64,000 bases of DNA from Microbacterium oxydans (lineage in GTDB: Bacteria > Actinomycetota > Actinomycetes > Actinomycetales > Microbacteriaceae): contig NZ_CP092891.1 in assembly GCF_026559675.1 (NCBI RefSeq), positions 2,604,001-2,668,000 on the forward strand, in the 5' to 3' direction. The position numbers and the translations under genes are program-made. This document shows positions 41,789 to 51,387 of this stretch, in pieces; positions within the stretch are counted from its first letter, which is position 1; each line of letters begins with the position of its first letter. A model generated the notes under the pieces. The model was not told the DNA's origin. It did no database searches and was given only the letters and a program-made list of their open reading frames with translations.

Positions 41789-42718
41789 CTACGGGAGCAG
41801 GTGCCCCGCAGCACGGAACAACTCGTACCATTCGGGGCGCGTGAGCTCGAGGTCGGCCCCGGCCGCCGCATCCCGCACCCGCTCCGGTGTCGTGGTGCCG
41901 AGCACGACCTGCATGCCCGCGGGATGCCGGGTGATCCAGGCCGTCGCGACCGCGATGGGGGTCACGCCGTGCGCGTCCGCGAGGCGATCGATCACGGCGT
42001 TCAGCTCCGCGTACTCGGGGTTGCCGAGGAAGACGCCGTGCGAGAACCCGTCCTGGAACGGGGACCACGCCTGGATCGTGATGCCGTTGATGCGGCAGTA
42101 CTCCACGATCCCTCCGCCGTCGCGGACGATGCTCTGGTCGTGTCCGGCCATGTTTGCCGCGACCGGCTGGGCGAGGATCGGCGCGTGGGTCATCGACAGC
42201 TGCAGCTGATTGGCGACGAAGGGCTGACGGACGGCCGTGCGCAGCAGATCGATCTGACGCGGCGTGTGGTTCGAGACGCCGAACGCCTTCACCTTCCCCG
42301 CGGCCTCCAGGTCGTCGAACGCTCGAGCGACCTCGTCCGGCTCGACGAGGATGTCCGGGCGGTGCAGCAGGAGCACGTCGAGGCGGTCGGTCCGCAGCGC
42401 CGTGAGCGATCCCTCGACCTGACCGACGATGTGCTCGTAGGAGAAGTCGAACATCCCCTGTGCCGGCACGATGCCGCACTTGGTCTGCAGCACGATCTCG
42501 TCGCGCTCCGAGGCGCTGAGCTGCAGAGCGTCGGCGAATCGGGCCTCGCAGTGGTGCATGCTGCCGCCGTAGATGTCGGCGTGGTCGAAGAAGTCGATGC
42601 CGGCCGCACGGGCCGTGTCGTACAGCGTGCGGATGTGCGCGTCGTCCTTGTCGTCGATGCGCATCATGCCGGCGATGATGGCGGGGGCGGTGGTTGCTCC
42701 GAACGACACTGTCTTCAT
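41789..42718 (-). CDS. Aldo/keto reductase (YdhF-like)
   Basis: A 309-residue NADPH-dependent TIM-barrel reductase. The catalytic tetrad is visible: Asp and Tyr in FFDHADIYGG, Lys in LQTKCGI, His in VLLLHRPD. FGVSNHTPRQIDLL and VVLGTTTPERV (cofactor region) agree with the YdhF/AKR11 branch. It probably reduces aldehydes or ketones; substrate unknown. ATG at 42718 lies seven bases after TAGCGT. Confidence 0.92.
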   Translation of the reverse strand: MKTVSFGATTAPAIIAGMMRIDDKDDAHIRTLYDTARAAGIDFFDHADIYGGSMHHCEARFADALQLSASERDEIVLQTKCGIVPAQGMFDFSYEHIVGQVEGSLTALRTDRLDVLLLHRPDILVEPDEVARAFDDLEAAGKVKAFGVSNHTPRQIDLLRTAVRQPFVANQLQLSMTHAPILAQPVAANMAGHDQSIVRDGGGIVEYCRINGITIQAWSPFQDGFSHGVFLGNPEYAELNAVIDRLADAHGVTPIAVATAWITRHPAGMQVVLGTTTPERVRDAAAGADLELTRPEWYELFRAAGHLLP

Positions 42719-42725
42719 GCGCCCC

Positions 42726-42731
42726 ACGCTA
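42726..42731 (-). promoter_or_regulatory. -10 hexamer TAGCGT for the aldo/keto reductase gene
   Basis: TAGCGT, seven bases, then ATG at 42718. Confidence 0.55.
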
Positions 42732-42747
42732 CTCCGCACCACCGACG

Positions 42748-42978
42748 TCAGCGGTCGTCCGGCGTCGAAGCGGGCAGCAGCGTCGTCACCGGGACGCCGA
42801 TCGCCGCGGCGATGCCCGCCAGATCGACGACGGTGAAGTCCTCTCGCCCGTCCAGCAGATCGGCGAGAGCGGCGGGCGCGATCCCCGAGCGATCGGCGAG
42901 CTGCAGGAAGGACACTCCGGCGTGGATCCGTGCCCCATCCACCTCGGATGCCAACATGCGACGCAGTTCTGTCCCCAT
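42748..42978 (-). CDS. Small XRE-type helix-turn-helix protein
   Basis: A 76-residue protein that is almost only an HTH: HAGVSFLQLADRSGIAPAAL then ADLLDGREDFTVVDLAGIAA and IGVPVTTLLP. No effector or dimerisation domain is apparent. It is divergent from the XRE/ImmA-like gene pair, with a dyad (42988-43032) in the shared promoter region. ATG lies six bases after TATTGT. It may act as a second regulator of the pair, in the manner of a Cro- or excisionase-like partner; inference only. Confidence 0.75.
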   Translation of the reverse strand: MGTELRRMLASEVDGARIHAGVSFLQLADRSGIAPAALADLLDGREDFTVVDLAGIAAAIGVPVTTLLPASTPDDR

Positions 42979-42984
42979 ACGCAG

Positions 42985-42990
42985 ACAATA
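42985..42990 (-). promoter_or_regulatory. -10 hexamer TATTGT for the small HTH gene
   Basis: TATTGT, six bases, then ATG at 42978. The hexamer overlaps the left half of the dyad at 42988-43032. Confidence 0.6.
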
Positions 42991-43032
42991 CCTCCCCACA
43001 CGGACACCCGCGTCGGCGCCTGTGGGCAGTAT
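42988..43032. promoter_or_regulatory. Dyad ATAC-N3-CCCACA / TGTGGG-N2-GTAT in the divergent HTH promoter region
   Basis: Left half 42988-43000, right half 43021-43032, 20 bases between. The left half overlaps the -10 of the small HTH gene; the right half ends 28 bases before the -10 of the XRE gene. Suitable for coordinated control of both directions by one of the two HTH proteins. Confidence 0.5.
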
Positions 43033-43059
43033 GTCGGCATTATGGAGTCGGGGCGCTGC

Positions 43060-43065
43060 TATCGT
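43060..43065 (+). promoter_or_regulatory. -10 hexamer TATCGT for the XRE gene
   Basis: TATCGT, seven bases, then GTG at 43073. Confidence 0.5.
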
Positions 43066-43072
43066 GAGCCGG

Positions 43073-43447
43073 GTGAAGACACCTGCCGAGGAGTTCAACG
43101 AGGCCGTCGGGCGCCAGCTGCGTGCGGAGATCGCCGCCTCCCGGAGCAGCGTCGCCGCGATGGCACGGACCATCGGCGTCGCCCGAAGCGCTCTGGACAA
43201 CTACGTCACCGGCAAGCGCGCGATCCCGATTCCCGTCGTCTACGCGGTCTGCGCGGCCGCCGGCATCGAGCCCCATGTGCTGCTGGCCCGCGCGGAAGAG
43301 CGCCTCCAGGCCGACGCCGAGCCCACCGCGCGCATCACTCCGATCCGCCGCACCCCCGATGTCGCCACCTCGCGCGACAATGACCTCGAGGTCGCCTTCG
43401 AGTCCCGCGTCCGGCACGACGCCGACACCGACGATCTCTACGAATAG
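43073..43447 (+). CDS. XRE-family HTH regulator upstream of an ImmA-like peptidase
   Basis: A 124-residue protein. The HTH lies in residues about 10-60 (AVGRQLRAEIAASRSSVAAM, IGVARSALDNYVTGKRAIPI), followed by a polar, acidic tail that is probably disordered. The GTG at 43073 gives leaderless spacing and the right N-terminus; an ATG farther upstream would lie in the promoter region. Only 24 bases separate it from the metallopeptidase gene. Such pairs resemble ImmR/ImmA of mobile elements, where the peptidase cleaves the repressor. No phage or conjugation genes are present here. Confidence 0.83.
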   Translation: MKTPAEEFNEAVGRQLRAEIAASRSSVAAMARTIGVARSALDNYVTGKRAIPIPVVYAVCAAAGIEPHVLLARAEERLQADAEPTARITPIRRTPDVATSRDNDLEVAFESRVRHDADTDDLYE

Positions 43448-43471
43448 TCCGCAAGCCCGAGGAGGTCCGCC

Positions 43472-43861
43472 GTGCAGCACCTCCTCCGTCTGGCCGACGA
43501 ACTGCGGCTCCGCATCGTCGAGCGCCCCGGTCGCACCCGCGGTGGCTTCGATCCGGTGACGCGGACGATCCGTCTCAGCCCGGGGATGAGCGCGCGCACG
43601 ACACGAAGCGTCCTCGCGCATGAACTCGGTCACGCCGAGCTCGGCCACGACCTCGTCCCCGCTCGTCGTCGACGGCAGGAGCGCCAGGCCGACGAGTGGG
43701 CCGCGTGCCGCCTGATCACCCCCGGCGCCTACGCCGAGGCCGAGGCGCTCCGCGGGCCGCACCTGGCGAGCCTGGCCTTCGAGCTGGGCGTCACGATCGA
43801 GCTGGTGACCGCATACCAGCGACTGCTGCGCCAGGGGGCGATCCCGGTCGCAACGGCCTGA
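43472..43861 (+). CDS. ImmA/IrrE-type zinc metallopeptidase
   Basis: A 129-residue protein with the zinc motif HELGH (His50, Glu51, His54) and Glu74 in ADEWAACRLITP as the likely third ligand, the ImmA/IrrE arrangement. TRTIRLSPGMSARTTRSVLA precedes the motif as usual. It likely cleaves a repressor on a stress signal; the XRE protein encoded just upstream is the natural target. GAGGAGG lies seven bases before the GTG start. Confidence 0.88.
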   Translation: MQHLLRLADELRLRIVERPGRTRGGFDPVTRTIRLSPGMSARTTRSVLAHELGHAELGHDLVPARRRRQERQADEWAACRLITPGAYAEAEALRGPHLASLAFELGVTIELVTAYQRLLRQGAIPVATA

Positions 43862-43905
43862 TCCGGGTGGCGTGGACCACTCCTCGACGCTGGTTGAATA
43901 TCGTC

Positions 43906-44508
43906 ATGGCCTTCCTCGTCACCCCCGCTCCCGTCACGCTCACCGGAGACCTCGTCGAGCTCCGCCCCCTCGAACGCTCGCACGTCGACGGACTCATCGA
44001 GGCCGTCCAGGAGGGCGATCTGTGGCAGACCGCGTGGTACACGTCGGTCCCCGCGCCGGACGGGGTCGCGGCGGAGGTCGACCGCCGGATCGGGCTCATC
44101 GAGAAGGGCGAGATGGTGCCGTTCACGACGTTCGACGCGACCGGCCGCATCCTGGGCCTGACGTCGTACTACGACATCGTCGCGGACGTGCCGCGACTGC
44201 ACATCGGCTTCACCTGGAACCGTCCGTCCGCGCACGGCACGGGCACCAACGCCGAGTCCAAGCTGCTGCTGCTGCGACACGCGTTCGAGACGCTCGGCGT
44301 GTTCCGCGTCGGCCTGACGACCCAGTGGGTGAACTTCCAGTCGCGCGCGGCGATCGAGCGGCTCGGGGCCAAACAGGACGGCGTGATGCGGGCGATGAGC
44401 CGCTTCCGGAACGGGGCGCTGCGCGACAGCGTGGAGTACTCGATCATCGAGCCGGAGTGGCCGGCAGTCAGGGCGAACCTGGAGGCGAGACTCGCCCGAC
44501 GACGCTGA
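43906..44508 (+). CDS. GNAT-family N-acetyltransferase (RimJ/RimL-like)
   Basis: A 200-residue acetyltransferase. TLTGDLVELRPLERSHVDGL opens the fold, GFTWNRPSAHGTGTNAESKL is the acetyl-CoA-binding region, and LTTQWVNFQSRAAIERLGA is typical of RimJ/RimL-type enzymes that acetylate protein N-termini or small molecules. Monocistronic. No clear promoter hexamer at the usual spacing; TTGAAT lies six bases before the ATG. Confidence 0.88.
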   Translation: MAFLVTPAPVTLTGDLVELRPLERSHVDGLIEAVQEGDLWQTAWYTSVPAPDGVAAEVDRRIGLIEKGEMVPFTTFDATGRILGLTSYYDIVADVPRLHIGFTWNRPSAHGTGTNAESKLLLLRHAFETLGVFRVGLTTQWVNFQSRAAIERLGAKQDGVMRAMSRFRNGALRDSVEYSIIEPEWPAVRANLEARLARRR

Positions 44509-44547
44509 GCGGATGTCGCCGCCGAGCGACGACAGACCCGCCCGGGA

Positions 44548-44751
44548 TCACTCGGTGGGGCTGCCCGACCAGTTCTTGCTGCGGCGGGTGGCCGAGCCGC
44601 GCTCGCGCAGGATGAAGGCGAGGGCGAGGGTGACCAGCAGGAGACCGCCGCAGAACGCGAGGGCGTTGTAGTCCGGCAGCTCGAACGAGGTGCCCATCAG
44701 CCAGAACCCTCCGAGGAAGAGGATCATGAAGAAGAGGAAGCTGAGGATCAC
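44548..44751 (-). CDS. Small two-helix membrane protein
   Basis: A 67-residue protein of unknown function with two hydrophobic segments (ILSFLFFMILFLGGFWLMG and NALAFCGGLLLVTLALAFIL) and a basic C-terminus. The GTG at 44751 is chosen because AGGAG lies five bases upstream and a TATCCT -10 (44786-44781) would place the transcript start too near an alternative ATG at 44775. The alternative would add eight residues. Confidence 0.68.
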   Translation of the reverse strand: MILSFLFFMILFLGGFWLMGTSFELPDYNALAFCGGLLLVTLALAFILRERGSATRRSKNWSGSPTE

Positions 44752-44841
44752 GGGATCTCCTGTCGTCGGTGCCATTTACCAGGATAGCGTCGACTCGGAA
44801 AGCCCCTGTGCACCCGGCTCCTCGTCTGGTGTCCTCGAAGC

Positions 44842-45453
44842 ATGAAGACTCCCCTGACCGCGGTCGCGATCTCGTGCACGCTGAAGCCCTCGCCCGCATC
44901 CTCCAGTTCCGATCTCCTCGCGACGCAGCTGCTCGACGCGCTCGCCGGGCACGGCGTGACGGGAGACCTGGTGCGCGCCGTGGACCTGACGGTGAGTCCG
45001 GGCGTCGAGAAGGACATGGGCGGCGACGACGAATGGCCGAGCATCCGACGACGCGTCCTCGATGCCGACATCCTCGTGCTCGTCACCCCGACCTGGATGG
45101 GACAGCACTCCAGCGTCGCGCAGCGCGTGCTGGAGCGGCTCGACGCCGAGCTGAGCGAGACCGACGCGCGAGGAGGACCGACGCTGTTCGACAAGGTCGC
45201 CATCGCCGGGATCGTCGGGAACGAGGACGGCGCGCATCACATCGCCGCGATCCTGTTCCAGTCGTTGAACGATGTCGGTTTCACGGTGCCGGCCCAGGGG
45301 TCGGTCTACTGGAACGGCGAGGCCATGCACACGACCGACTACAAGGACCTCGACGAGACGCCCGAGAAGGTCACATCGGCGATCGGCACGGCCTCCCGGA
45401 ATGCCGCGCACCTCGCACGGCTGCTCAAGGCGCAGGAGTATCCCGCAGCGTAG
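44842..45453 (+). CDS. NAD(P)H-dependent oxidoreductase, flavodoxin-like fold
   Basis: A 203-residue WrbA/FMN-reductase-like protein. TAVAISCTLKPSPASSSSDL is the FMN phosphate loop; LDADILVLVTPTWMGQHSSV and FDKVAIAGIVGNEDGAHHIA are the flavin-contact loops. It is probably a flavoprotein reductase for quinones or nitro-compounds. Its last 29 bases overlap the 3' end of the convergent membrane-protein gene. Confidence 0.87.
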   Translation: MKTPLTAVAISCTLKPSPASSSSDLLATQLLDALAGHGVTGDLVRAVDLTVSPGVEKDMGGDDEWPSIRRRVLDADILVLVTPTWMGQHSSVAQRVLERLDAELSETDARGGPTLFDKVAIAGIVGNEDGAHHIAAILFQSLNDVGFTVPAQGSVYWNGEAMHTTDYKDLDETPEKVTSAIGTASRNAAHLARLLKAQEYPAA

Positions 45454-46471
45454 GCGATGCCTCCCGGCGGAAGGTGATGACCTCGTTCCGGCGGGACCTC
45501 TCCACCGAGAGCCCCGCGAGCTCGAACCGTCGATACACGCGACGCGGGAGCGCGGGGAGCTCAGCGCTGAGACCACGCGGCGGCTTGGCGAGCCCGGCGA
45601 GGATCGAGAGGTCGACGCCCGCACCGCCGCGCACTTCGATGCGCGCGTAGTCGCTGCGGCACCGCCAGCGGAGGAAGTCGAGCTCCCGATACGGGATCCT
45701 GTGCATCGCGTCCCCCACGCGGACGCGGAGCTCGTCGTTGCCGAAGGCGACGGTGCACGCCTCCGTGCGTCGTCGCACGATGGCCGTGAACACCAGGTAC
45801 ACCGGCAGGCCGATCACGATGCCCAGGAGGAGGATCGCGATGCGCGGGCCCATCCTCATGGTGATGTCGTCGAACGCGATCAGCAGGGCGACCCCCGCGA
45901 GCCCGGTGACCAGAACGACCGCGACGATCGCCTGCGTGAGCGCGCGCATCCGGAGCTCGATGCCGGGGAAGCGCACGATCGACCCGTCCCCGCTCTCCTC
46001 GCGCTCCCATTCCGGCGTCACCGGCACCGGACGCTTCTTGGCGTCTCGCCGCGACAGGAGATCGGTGACGCGACTGAGCACACCGAGCCAGATCCACCCG
46101 ACCGCGGGGATCGCCGCGAGCTGCAGCACCACCGCGATCCCGCGCACGGCTTCGGGGAAGGGATCGAGCAGGTCGCCCCCGAACTCGATCACGAACGCGA
46201 CCAGGGCGCCGAGGACCACGGCGACCCCGACGTGGAGGATCACGCCGTTCCGCGCCGGCACCATGCCCATCGTCGCGTTGACGAAGGCGAAGCCGAAGCA
46301 CCAGCCTCCGACCAGCATGAGGAATAACGGGAAGAAGCTCAGGTCGTCGCCCGCGAGGGTGAATCCGATCGCGGCGAGCAGCAGCACCGCACCCCAGACG
46401 AGCGGGTTGCGCACGAGGTGTCGCGTGACCGTCGTACGCACACGCTTCTCGGCGTCGGTCTCGGCGGTCAT
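45425..46471 (-). CDS. Polytopic membrane protein, unknown function
   Basis: A 348-residue protein with six hydrophobic segments: two near residues 22-60, two near 72-120, and a pair near 175-225, then a hydrophilic domain of about 120 residues including VGDAMHRIPYRELDFLRW. The arrangement, a membrane body followed by a PH-like soluble tail, is seen in many actinobacterial uncharacterised proteins. The ATG at 46471 is preferred because it lies seven bases after TAGGAT; an ATG at 46480 would overlap the hexamer. The hexamer begins in the stop codon of the upstream GNAT gene. Confidence 0.75.
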   Translation of the reverse strand: MTAETDAEKRVRTTVTRHLVRNPLVWGAVLLLAAIGFTLAGDDLSFFPLFLMLVGGWCFGFAFVNATMGMVPARNGVILHVGVAVVLGALVAFVIEFGGDLLDPFPEAVRGIAVVLQLAAIPAVGWIWLGVLSRVTDLLSRRDAKKRPVPVTPEWEREESGDGSIVRFPGIELRMRALTQAIVAVVLVTGLAGVALLIAFDDITMRMGPRIAILLLGIVIGLPVYLVFTAIVRRRTEACTVAFGNDELRVRVGDAMHRIPYRELDFLRWRCRSDYARIEVRGGAGVDLSILAGLAKPPRGLSAELPALPRRVYRRFELAGLSVERSRRNEVITFRREASPTLRDTPAP

Positions 46472-46478
46472 CACGCCC

Positions 46479-46484
46479 ATCCTA
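46479..46484 (-). promoter_or_regulatory. -10 hexamer TAGGAT overlapping the GNAT stop codon
   Basis: On the minus strand TAGGAT begins with the TAG stop of the GNAT gene and is seven bases before the ATG at 46471. Confidence 0.5.
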
Positions 46485-47000
46485 AGGCGCGGCCTCGTCT
46501 CCGTCCGCGAGGTCGAGGGCCCATTCGTTCACGGTCAGCTCGGCGCCGCGGAACGTCTCCGTGAGGGTGCCGACCAGCGCGAACCCGTTTCTGCGACACA
46601 CGCCGTTCGAGGCCGCGTTCTCGACCGAGGGGAAGGCGGTCAGGAACCGTCGGCCGTCGCGATAGGCGCGCGCATCGTCGATGAGGAGAGCGAGCGCCTT
46701 CGATGCGGCTCCGTGGCCCTGGGCCTCGGGACGGACGAACCACCCGGTCTCGAGGGCCGGCTCTCCACGCCACTCGACGCGCCAGTAGCCGATCGAGCCG
46801 AGGGAGCGCCCCGCGACGTCTTCCGCGACGAACATCCTCGCCTCCCCCGCCTCCCACAGGCGCAGGTAGCGTGCGTTCCGCTCGACGAGCTCCTGCTCGG
46901 TCTCGGGGCCGTTGAGGTGCGCGGTCATCTCGGGGGTGTTCGCGGCACGCAGCAGATCGAGGTCGTCTGCCGTCCATCGCCGGAGTCGGAGGGATTCCAT
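46482..47000 (-). CDS. GNAT-family N-acetyltransferase (RimJ/RimL-like)
   Basis: A 172-residue protein: LRLRRWTADDLDLLRAANTP at the N-terminus, ETGWFVRPEAQGHGAASKAL with the acetyl-CoA loop (QGHGAA), and FPSVENAASNGVCRRNGFAL, typical of the RimJ/RimL group. Substrate unknown. Starts at ATG 47000; a longer in-frame start would run into the nrdF terminator region. Confidence 0.87.
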   Translation of the reverse strand: MESLRLRRWTADDLDLLRAANTPEMTAHLNGPETEQELVERNARYLRLWEAGEARMFVAEDVAGRSLGSIGYWRVEWRGEPALETGWFVRPEAQGHGAASKALALLIDDARAYRDGRRFLTAFPSVENAASNGVCRRNGFALVGTLTETFRGAELTVNEWALDLADGDEAAP

Positions 47001-47079
47001 GCCCGCATGGTCGCACGGACCGGGGACATCCACGTCCCGGACTCTCGCATCCCGCTGAGACGGCAAGACAGATGCGAAG

Positions 47080-47121
47080 GGCCCCCGGCCGGTGCTCGAG
47101 GGGAGCGACCGGCCGGGGGCC
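47080..47121. terminator. Long GC-rich hairpin downstream of nrdF
   Basis: Perfect 14-bp arms, GGCCCCCGGCCGGT (47080-47093) and ACCGGCCGGGGGCC (47108-47121). The 14-base loop contains a further GCTC/GAGC stem. It lies between nrdF and the GNAT gene. No U-tract is present on the nrdF strand, so it may terminate as an actinobacterial I-shaped hairpin or protect the 3' end. Confidence 0.75.
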
Positions 47122-47156
47122 GTTGTCATGTCAGCGAGTCCGCCGACCGACGGGGA

Positions 47157-48188
<1,032 letters not shown>

Positions 48189-50333
48189 TCAGAGCATGCA
48201 CGAGACGCACTCGGCCATGTCGGTGCCCTCGAGCGCCAGCTGACGCAGACGGATGTAGTAGATCGTCTTGATGCCCTTGCGCCATGCGTAGATCTGCGCC
48301 TTGTTGATGTCACGCGTGGTGGCGGTGTCCTTGAAGAACAGCGTCAGCGAGAGGCCCTGGTCGACGTGCTGCGTGGCCGCGGCGTACGTGTCGATGACCT
48401 TCTCGTAGCCGATCTCGTACGCGTCCTGGTAGTACTCCAGGTTGTCGTTCGTCATGAACGCCGCCGGGTAGTAGACGCGACCGAGCTTGCCTTCCTTGCG
48501 GATCTCGATCTTCGACGCGATCGGGTGGATCGACGACGTCGAGTTGTTGATGTACGAGATCGAACCGGTCGGCGGGACGGCCTGCAGGTTCTGGTTGTAG
48601 ATGCCGTGCTTCTGGATCGACGCCTTCAGCTCGGCCCAGTCGTCCTGGGTCGGGATGTGCTTGCCGGCGAACAGCTCCTTGACCTTCTCGGTCGCGGGGA
48701 CCCAGGCCTGGTCGATGTACTTGTCGAAGAACGCCCCCGACGCGTAGGTCGAGTCCTCGAACCCGTCGAACGTCGTGCCGCGCTCGATCGCGAGGTTGTT
48801 CGACGCCCGCAGCGCGTGGAAGAGCACCGTGTAGAAGTAGATGTTCGTGAAGTCGATGCCCTCTTCGGAGCCGTAGTACACGTGCTCACGAGCCAGGTAG
48901 CCGTGCAGGTTCATCTGGCCGAGGCCGATGGCGTGCGAGCGGTCGTTGCCGTCCTCGATGGAGCGCACGGAGCCGATGTGGCTCTGGTCGCTCACCGCGG
49001 TGAGGGCACGGATCGCGGTCTCGACCGTCTGTCCGAGGTCGTCGGCGTCCATCGACAGCGCGATGTTCATCGAGCCGAGGTTGCAGGAGATGTCCTTGCC
49101 GATGTTGTCGTACGACAGGTCGTCGTTGTACGTGGTCGGCGTGTTCACCTGCAGGATCTCGCTGCAGAGGTTGGACATGTTGATCCGACCCTTGATCGGG
49201 TTGGCCTTGTTGACCGTGTCCTCGAACATGACGTACGGGTAGCCGGACTCGAACTGGATCTCGGCGACGGTCTGGAAGAACTCGCGCGCGTTGATCTTGG
49301 TCTTCTTGATGCGCGGGTCGTCGACCATCTCGCGGTACTTCTCGGTGACCGAGATGTCGCCGAACGGCACGCCGTAGACCTTCTCGACGTCGTACGGCGA
49401 GAACAGGTACATGTCCTCGTCGTTCTTCGCGAGCTCGAACGTGATGTCCGGAACCACGACGCCCAGCGAGAGCGTCTTGATGCGGATCTTCTCGTCGGCG
49501 TTCTCGCGCTTGGTGTCGAGGAAGCGCATGATGTCGGGGTGGTGGGCGTTGAGGTACACCGCACCGGCGCCCTGACGCGCGCCGAGCTGGTTGGCGTAGC
49601 TGAAGCTGTCTTCGAGGAGCTTCATCACGGGGATGATGCCCGACGACTGGTTCTCGATCTGCTTGATCGGGGCACCCGACTCGCGGATGTTCGACAGCAG
49701 CAGGGCGACGCCGCCGCCGCGCTTGGAGAGCTGCAGAGCGGAGTTGATGCCGCGGGCGATCGACTCCATGTTGTCCTCGATGCGCAGCAGGAAGCAGCTG
49801 ACGAGCTCGCCGCGCTGCGCCTTGCCGGCGTTGAGGAAGGTCGGGGTGGCCGGCTGGAAGCGACCGGAGATGATCTCCTCGACCAGGTTCACGGCGAGCT
49901 TCTCGTCGCCGTCGGCCAGGCCGAGCGCGGTCATGACGACGCGGTCCTCGAAGCGCTCGAGGTAGCGCTTCCCGTCGAACGTCTTGAGCGTGTAGCTCGT
50001 GTAGTACTTGAACGCGCCGAGGAAGGTCTCGAAGCGGAACTTCTTCGAGTACGCCAGGTCGTTGAGCTTCTGGATGAAGTCGAACGAGTACTTCTCGATG
50101 ACGGCGCCCTCGTAGTACTCCTTCTCCACGAGGTAGTCCAGGCGCTCCTTGAGCGAGTGGAAGAACACCGTGTTCTGGTTCACGTGCTGCAGGAAGTACT
50201 CCCGCGCGGCGCGCTTGTCGGCGTCGAACTGGATCTTCCCGTTCGCGTCGTACAGGTTGAGCATCGCGTTGAGGGCGTGATAGTCGAGACCCTCGAAGGA
50301 GGGGTTCGCCTTGAATGCCACTGTCTCGGTCAC
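48189..50333 (-). CDS. nrdE: Class Ib ribonucleotide reductase alpha subunit NrdE
   Basis: The catalytic large subunit, 714 residues, normal class Ib length. It lacks an N-terminal ATP-cone, as expected for NrdE. Visible: [20 protein letters not shown] at the N-terminus, the active-site loop with NLCSEILQV (Cys/Glu), [12 protein letters not shown] (Cys of the radical cluster), and the C-terminal redox pair AECVSCML that NrdH reduces. Its GTG overlaps the nrdI stop (GTGA). Makes deoxyribonucleotides for replication. Confidence 0.97.
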   Translation of the reverse strand: MTETVAFKANPSFEGLDYHALNAMLNLYDANGKIQFDADKRAAREYFLQHVNQNTVFFHSLKERLDYLVEKEYYEGAVIEKYSFDFIQKLNDLAYSKKFRFETFLGAFKYYTSYTLKTFDGKRYLERFEDRVVMTALGLADGDEKLAVNLVEEIISGRFQPATPTFLNAGKAQRGELVSCFLLRIEDNMESIARGINSALQLSKRGGGVALLLSNIRESGAPIKQIENQSSGIIPVMKLLEDSFSYANQLGARQGAGAVYLNAHHPDIMRFLDTKRENADEKIRIKTLSLGVVVPDITFELAKNDEDMYLFSPYDVEKVYGVPFGDISVTEKYREMVDDPRIKKTKINAREFFQTVAEIQFESGYPYVMFEDTVNKANPIKGRINMSNLCSEILQVNTPTTYNDDLSYDNIGKDISCNLGSMNIALSMDADDLGQTVETAIRALTAVSDQSHIGSVRSIEDGNDRSHAIGLGQMNLHGYLAREHVYYGSEEGIDFTNIYFYTVLFHALRASNNLAIERGTTFDGFEDSTYASGAFFDKYIDQAWVPATEKVKELFAGKHIPTQDDWAELKASIQKHGIYNQNLQAVPPTGSISYINNSTSSIHPIASKIEIRKEGKLGRVYYPAAFMTNDNLEYYQDAYEIGYEKVIDTYAAATQHVDQGLSLTLFFKDTATTRDINKAQIYAWRKGIKTIYYIRLRQLALEGTDMAECVSCML

Positions 50334-50764
50334 TGAAGCTGCCACCGTCGTTCCAATCCGTCGCTCACGCGATCCACATCGTCTTGTGTGCCGAAGATCT
50401 CGAGCCGATACAAGTGAGGCACGTTGCACTTGCGGCTGATGATGTCACCGGCGAGGCAGAAGGCATCGCCGAAGTTGGTGTTCCCCGCGGAGATCACTCC
50501 GCGGATGTGACGCCGGTTGCGCTCGTCGTTGAGAAACCGGATCACCTGTTTGGGGACGGCGCCCTTCTCGACGCCCCGTCCCGCACCCCCGCCGTAGGTG
50601 GGGGTGACCAGCACGAAGGGCTCGTCGATGACGAGGTCTTCTTCGTTCCGGTGGAGGGGGATGCGTCGGGAAGGAAGCCCGAGTTTCTCGATGAACCGCG
50701 CGGTGTTACCCGACACGCTCGAGAAGTAGATCAGGAGCGGCGCTGCGGTCGCGACGGCGCTCAT
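50330..50764 (-). CDS. nrdI: NrdI flavodoxin-like protein
   Basis: A 144-residue flavodoxin that delivers the oxidant (superoxide or hydroperoxide) for assembly of the Mn2-tyrosyl radical of Nrd[21 protein letters not shown] is the FMN phosphate loop; [14 protein letters not shown] and [19 protein letters not shown] are the flavin loops. It lies six bases after nrdH and overlaps nrdE. Confidence 0.96.
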   Translation of the reverse strand: MSAVATAAPLLIYFSSVSGNTARFIEKLGLPSRRIPLHRNEEDLVIDEPFVLVTPTYGGGAGRGVEKGAVPKQVIRFLNDERNRRHIRGVISAGNTNFGDAFCLAGDIISRKCNVPHLYRLEIFGTQDDVDRVSDGLERRWQLQ

Positions 50765-50770
50765 GGGGTG

Positions 50771-51004
50771 TCACGCCAGACGGGAGGCGAGCTCGTCGAT
50801 CTTGTCGGGACGGAAGCCCGACCAGTGACCCTCGTCGGTGACGACGACGGGTGCCTGCAGGTAGCCCAGCGCCTTGACCTGCTCGAGCGCCGTCGGGTCC
50901 TCCGACAGGTCGAGGATCTCGTACTCGATGCCCTTGGCATCCAGGGCACGGTAGGTCGCGTTGCACTGAACGCAGGAAGGCTTTGTGTAGACCGTGATCG
51001 ACAT
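50771..51004 (-). CDS. nrdH: NrdH glutaredoxin-like protein
   Basis: A 77-residue redoxin that reduces the NrdE C-terminal cysteines and is itself reduced by thioredoxin reductase. Active site CVQC (Cys11, Cys14) and the conserved VVVTDEGHWSGFRPDKIDEL tail are visible. First gene of nrdHIEF. ATG at 51004; Shine-Dalgarno weak and distant (GAGGGG). Confidence 0.96.
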   Translation of the reverse strand: MSITVYTKPSCVQCNATYRALDAKGIEYEILDLSEDPTALEQVKALGYLQAPVVVTDEGHWSGFRPDKIDELASRLA

Positions 51005-51080
51005 CTTTTCGTAACCCCTCAAATCTCTGGCCCGCTTCTCATCAGGCTGTTTCCCGGTAGACCCCCTGCCGGGACTTCAA

Positions 51081-51127
51081 TACTACATATGGGGACCGAC
51101 ATTGGGGGCGACCACAAGGGGTAGTAG
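51081..51127. promoter_or_regulatory. Possible pair of NrdR boxes and nrd promoter
   Basis: TACTACATATGGGG (51081-51094) and CACAAGGGGTAGTAG (51113-51127) resemble the actinobacterial NrdR box (CACAAGATATAGTGG type; 9 of 14 and 11 of 15 by eye). Their centres are about 32 bases apart, three helical turns, as usual for NrdR pairs. A TAGTAT hexamer (minus strand, 51085-51080) overlaps the first and could be the -10. Confidence 0.45.
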
Positions 51128-51141
51128 TTACATCCGTGTAG

Positions 51142-51317
51142 TTATCCACCGTTCTCCACGGGTACAACACAGGTTCTCCACCGTTTCTTCCACAGGCCGG
51201 GGCCTCTTCGCGAGGCGCTCGAACCGCGTGAAATCGCGGCTGGGAACGCCCTGTGAGCGATCCATCCACAGGTGGCACGCTACGCCCGGCCTCGGACATT
51301 CGGATTCCTGTGGAAAT
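51142..51317. promoter_or_regulatory. Cluster of six DnaA-box-like sites in the nrdH/MFS gap (gene-free 51005-51393)
   Basis: The 389-base gap holds TTATCCACC (51142-51150), TTCTCCACG (51152-51160), TTCTCCACC (51174-51182), TCTTCCACA (51186-51194), CCATCCACA (51262-51270) and, reversed, ATTTCCACA (51317-51309). Compared with TTATCCACA the first has one mismatch and the others two. No gene was found in this gap. The sites sit upstream of nrdHIEF, where DnaA regulation is known in E. coli. Confidence 0.45.
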
Positions 51318-51381
51318 CGCCTTTCGGCGTGTCGCGGCGTGTCGTCGGAGGACCCCTGCCACGACCGCACCCGCGGGCCGG

Positions 51382-51387
51382 TACCGT
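51382..51387 (+). promoter_or_regulatory. -10 hexamer TACCGT for the MFS gene
   Basis: TACCGT, six bases, then GTG at 51394. This spacing decides against an upstream ATG at 51253 whose extension runs through the DnaA-like sites. Confidence 0.6.

Noticed and set aside
43073..43861. XRE plus metallopeptidase as a toxin-antitoxin system
   Set aside because: No toxin domain is visible; HELGH with an XRE partner fits ImmR/ImmA-type regulation better.
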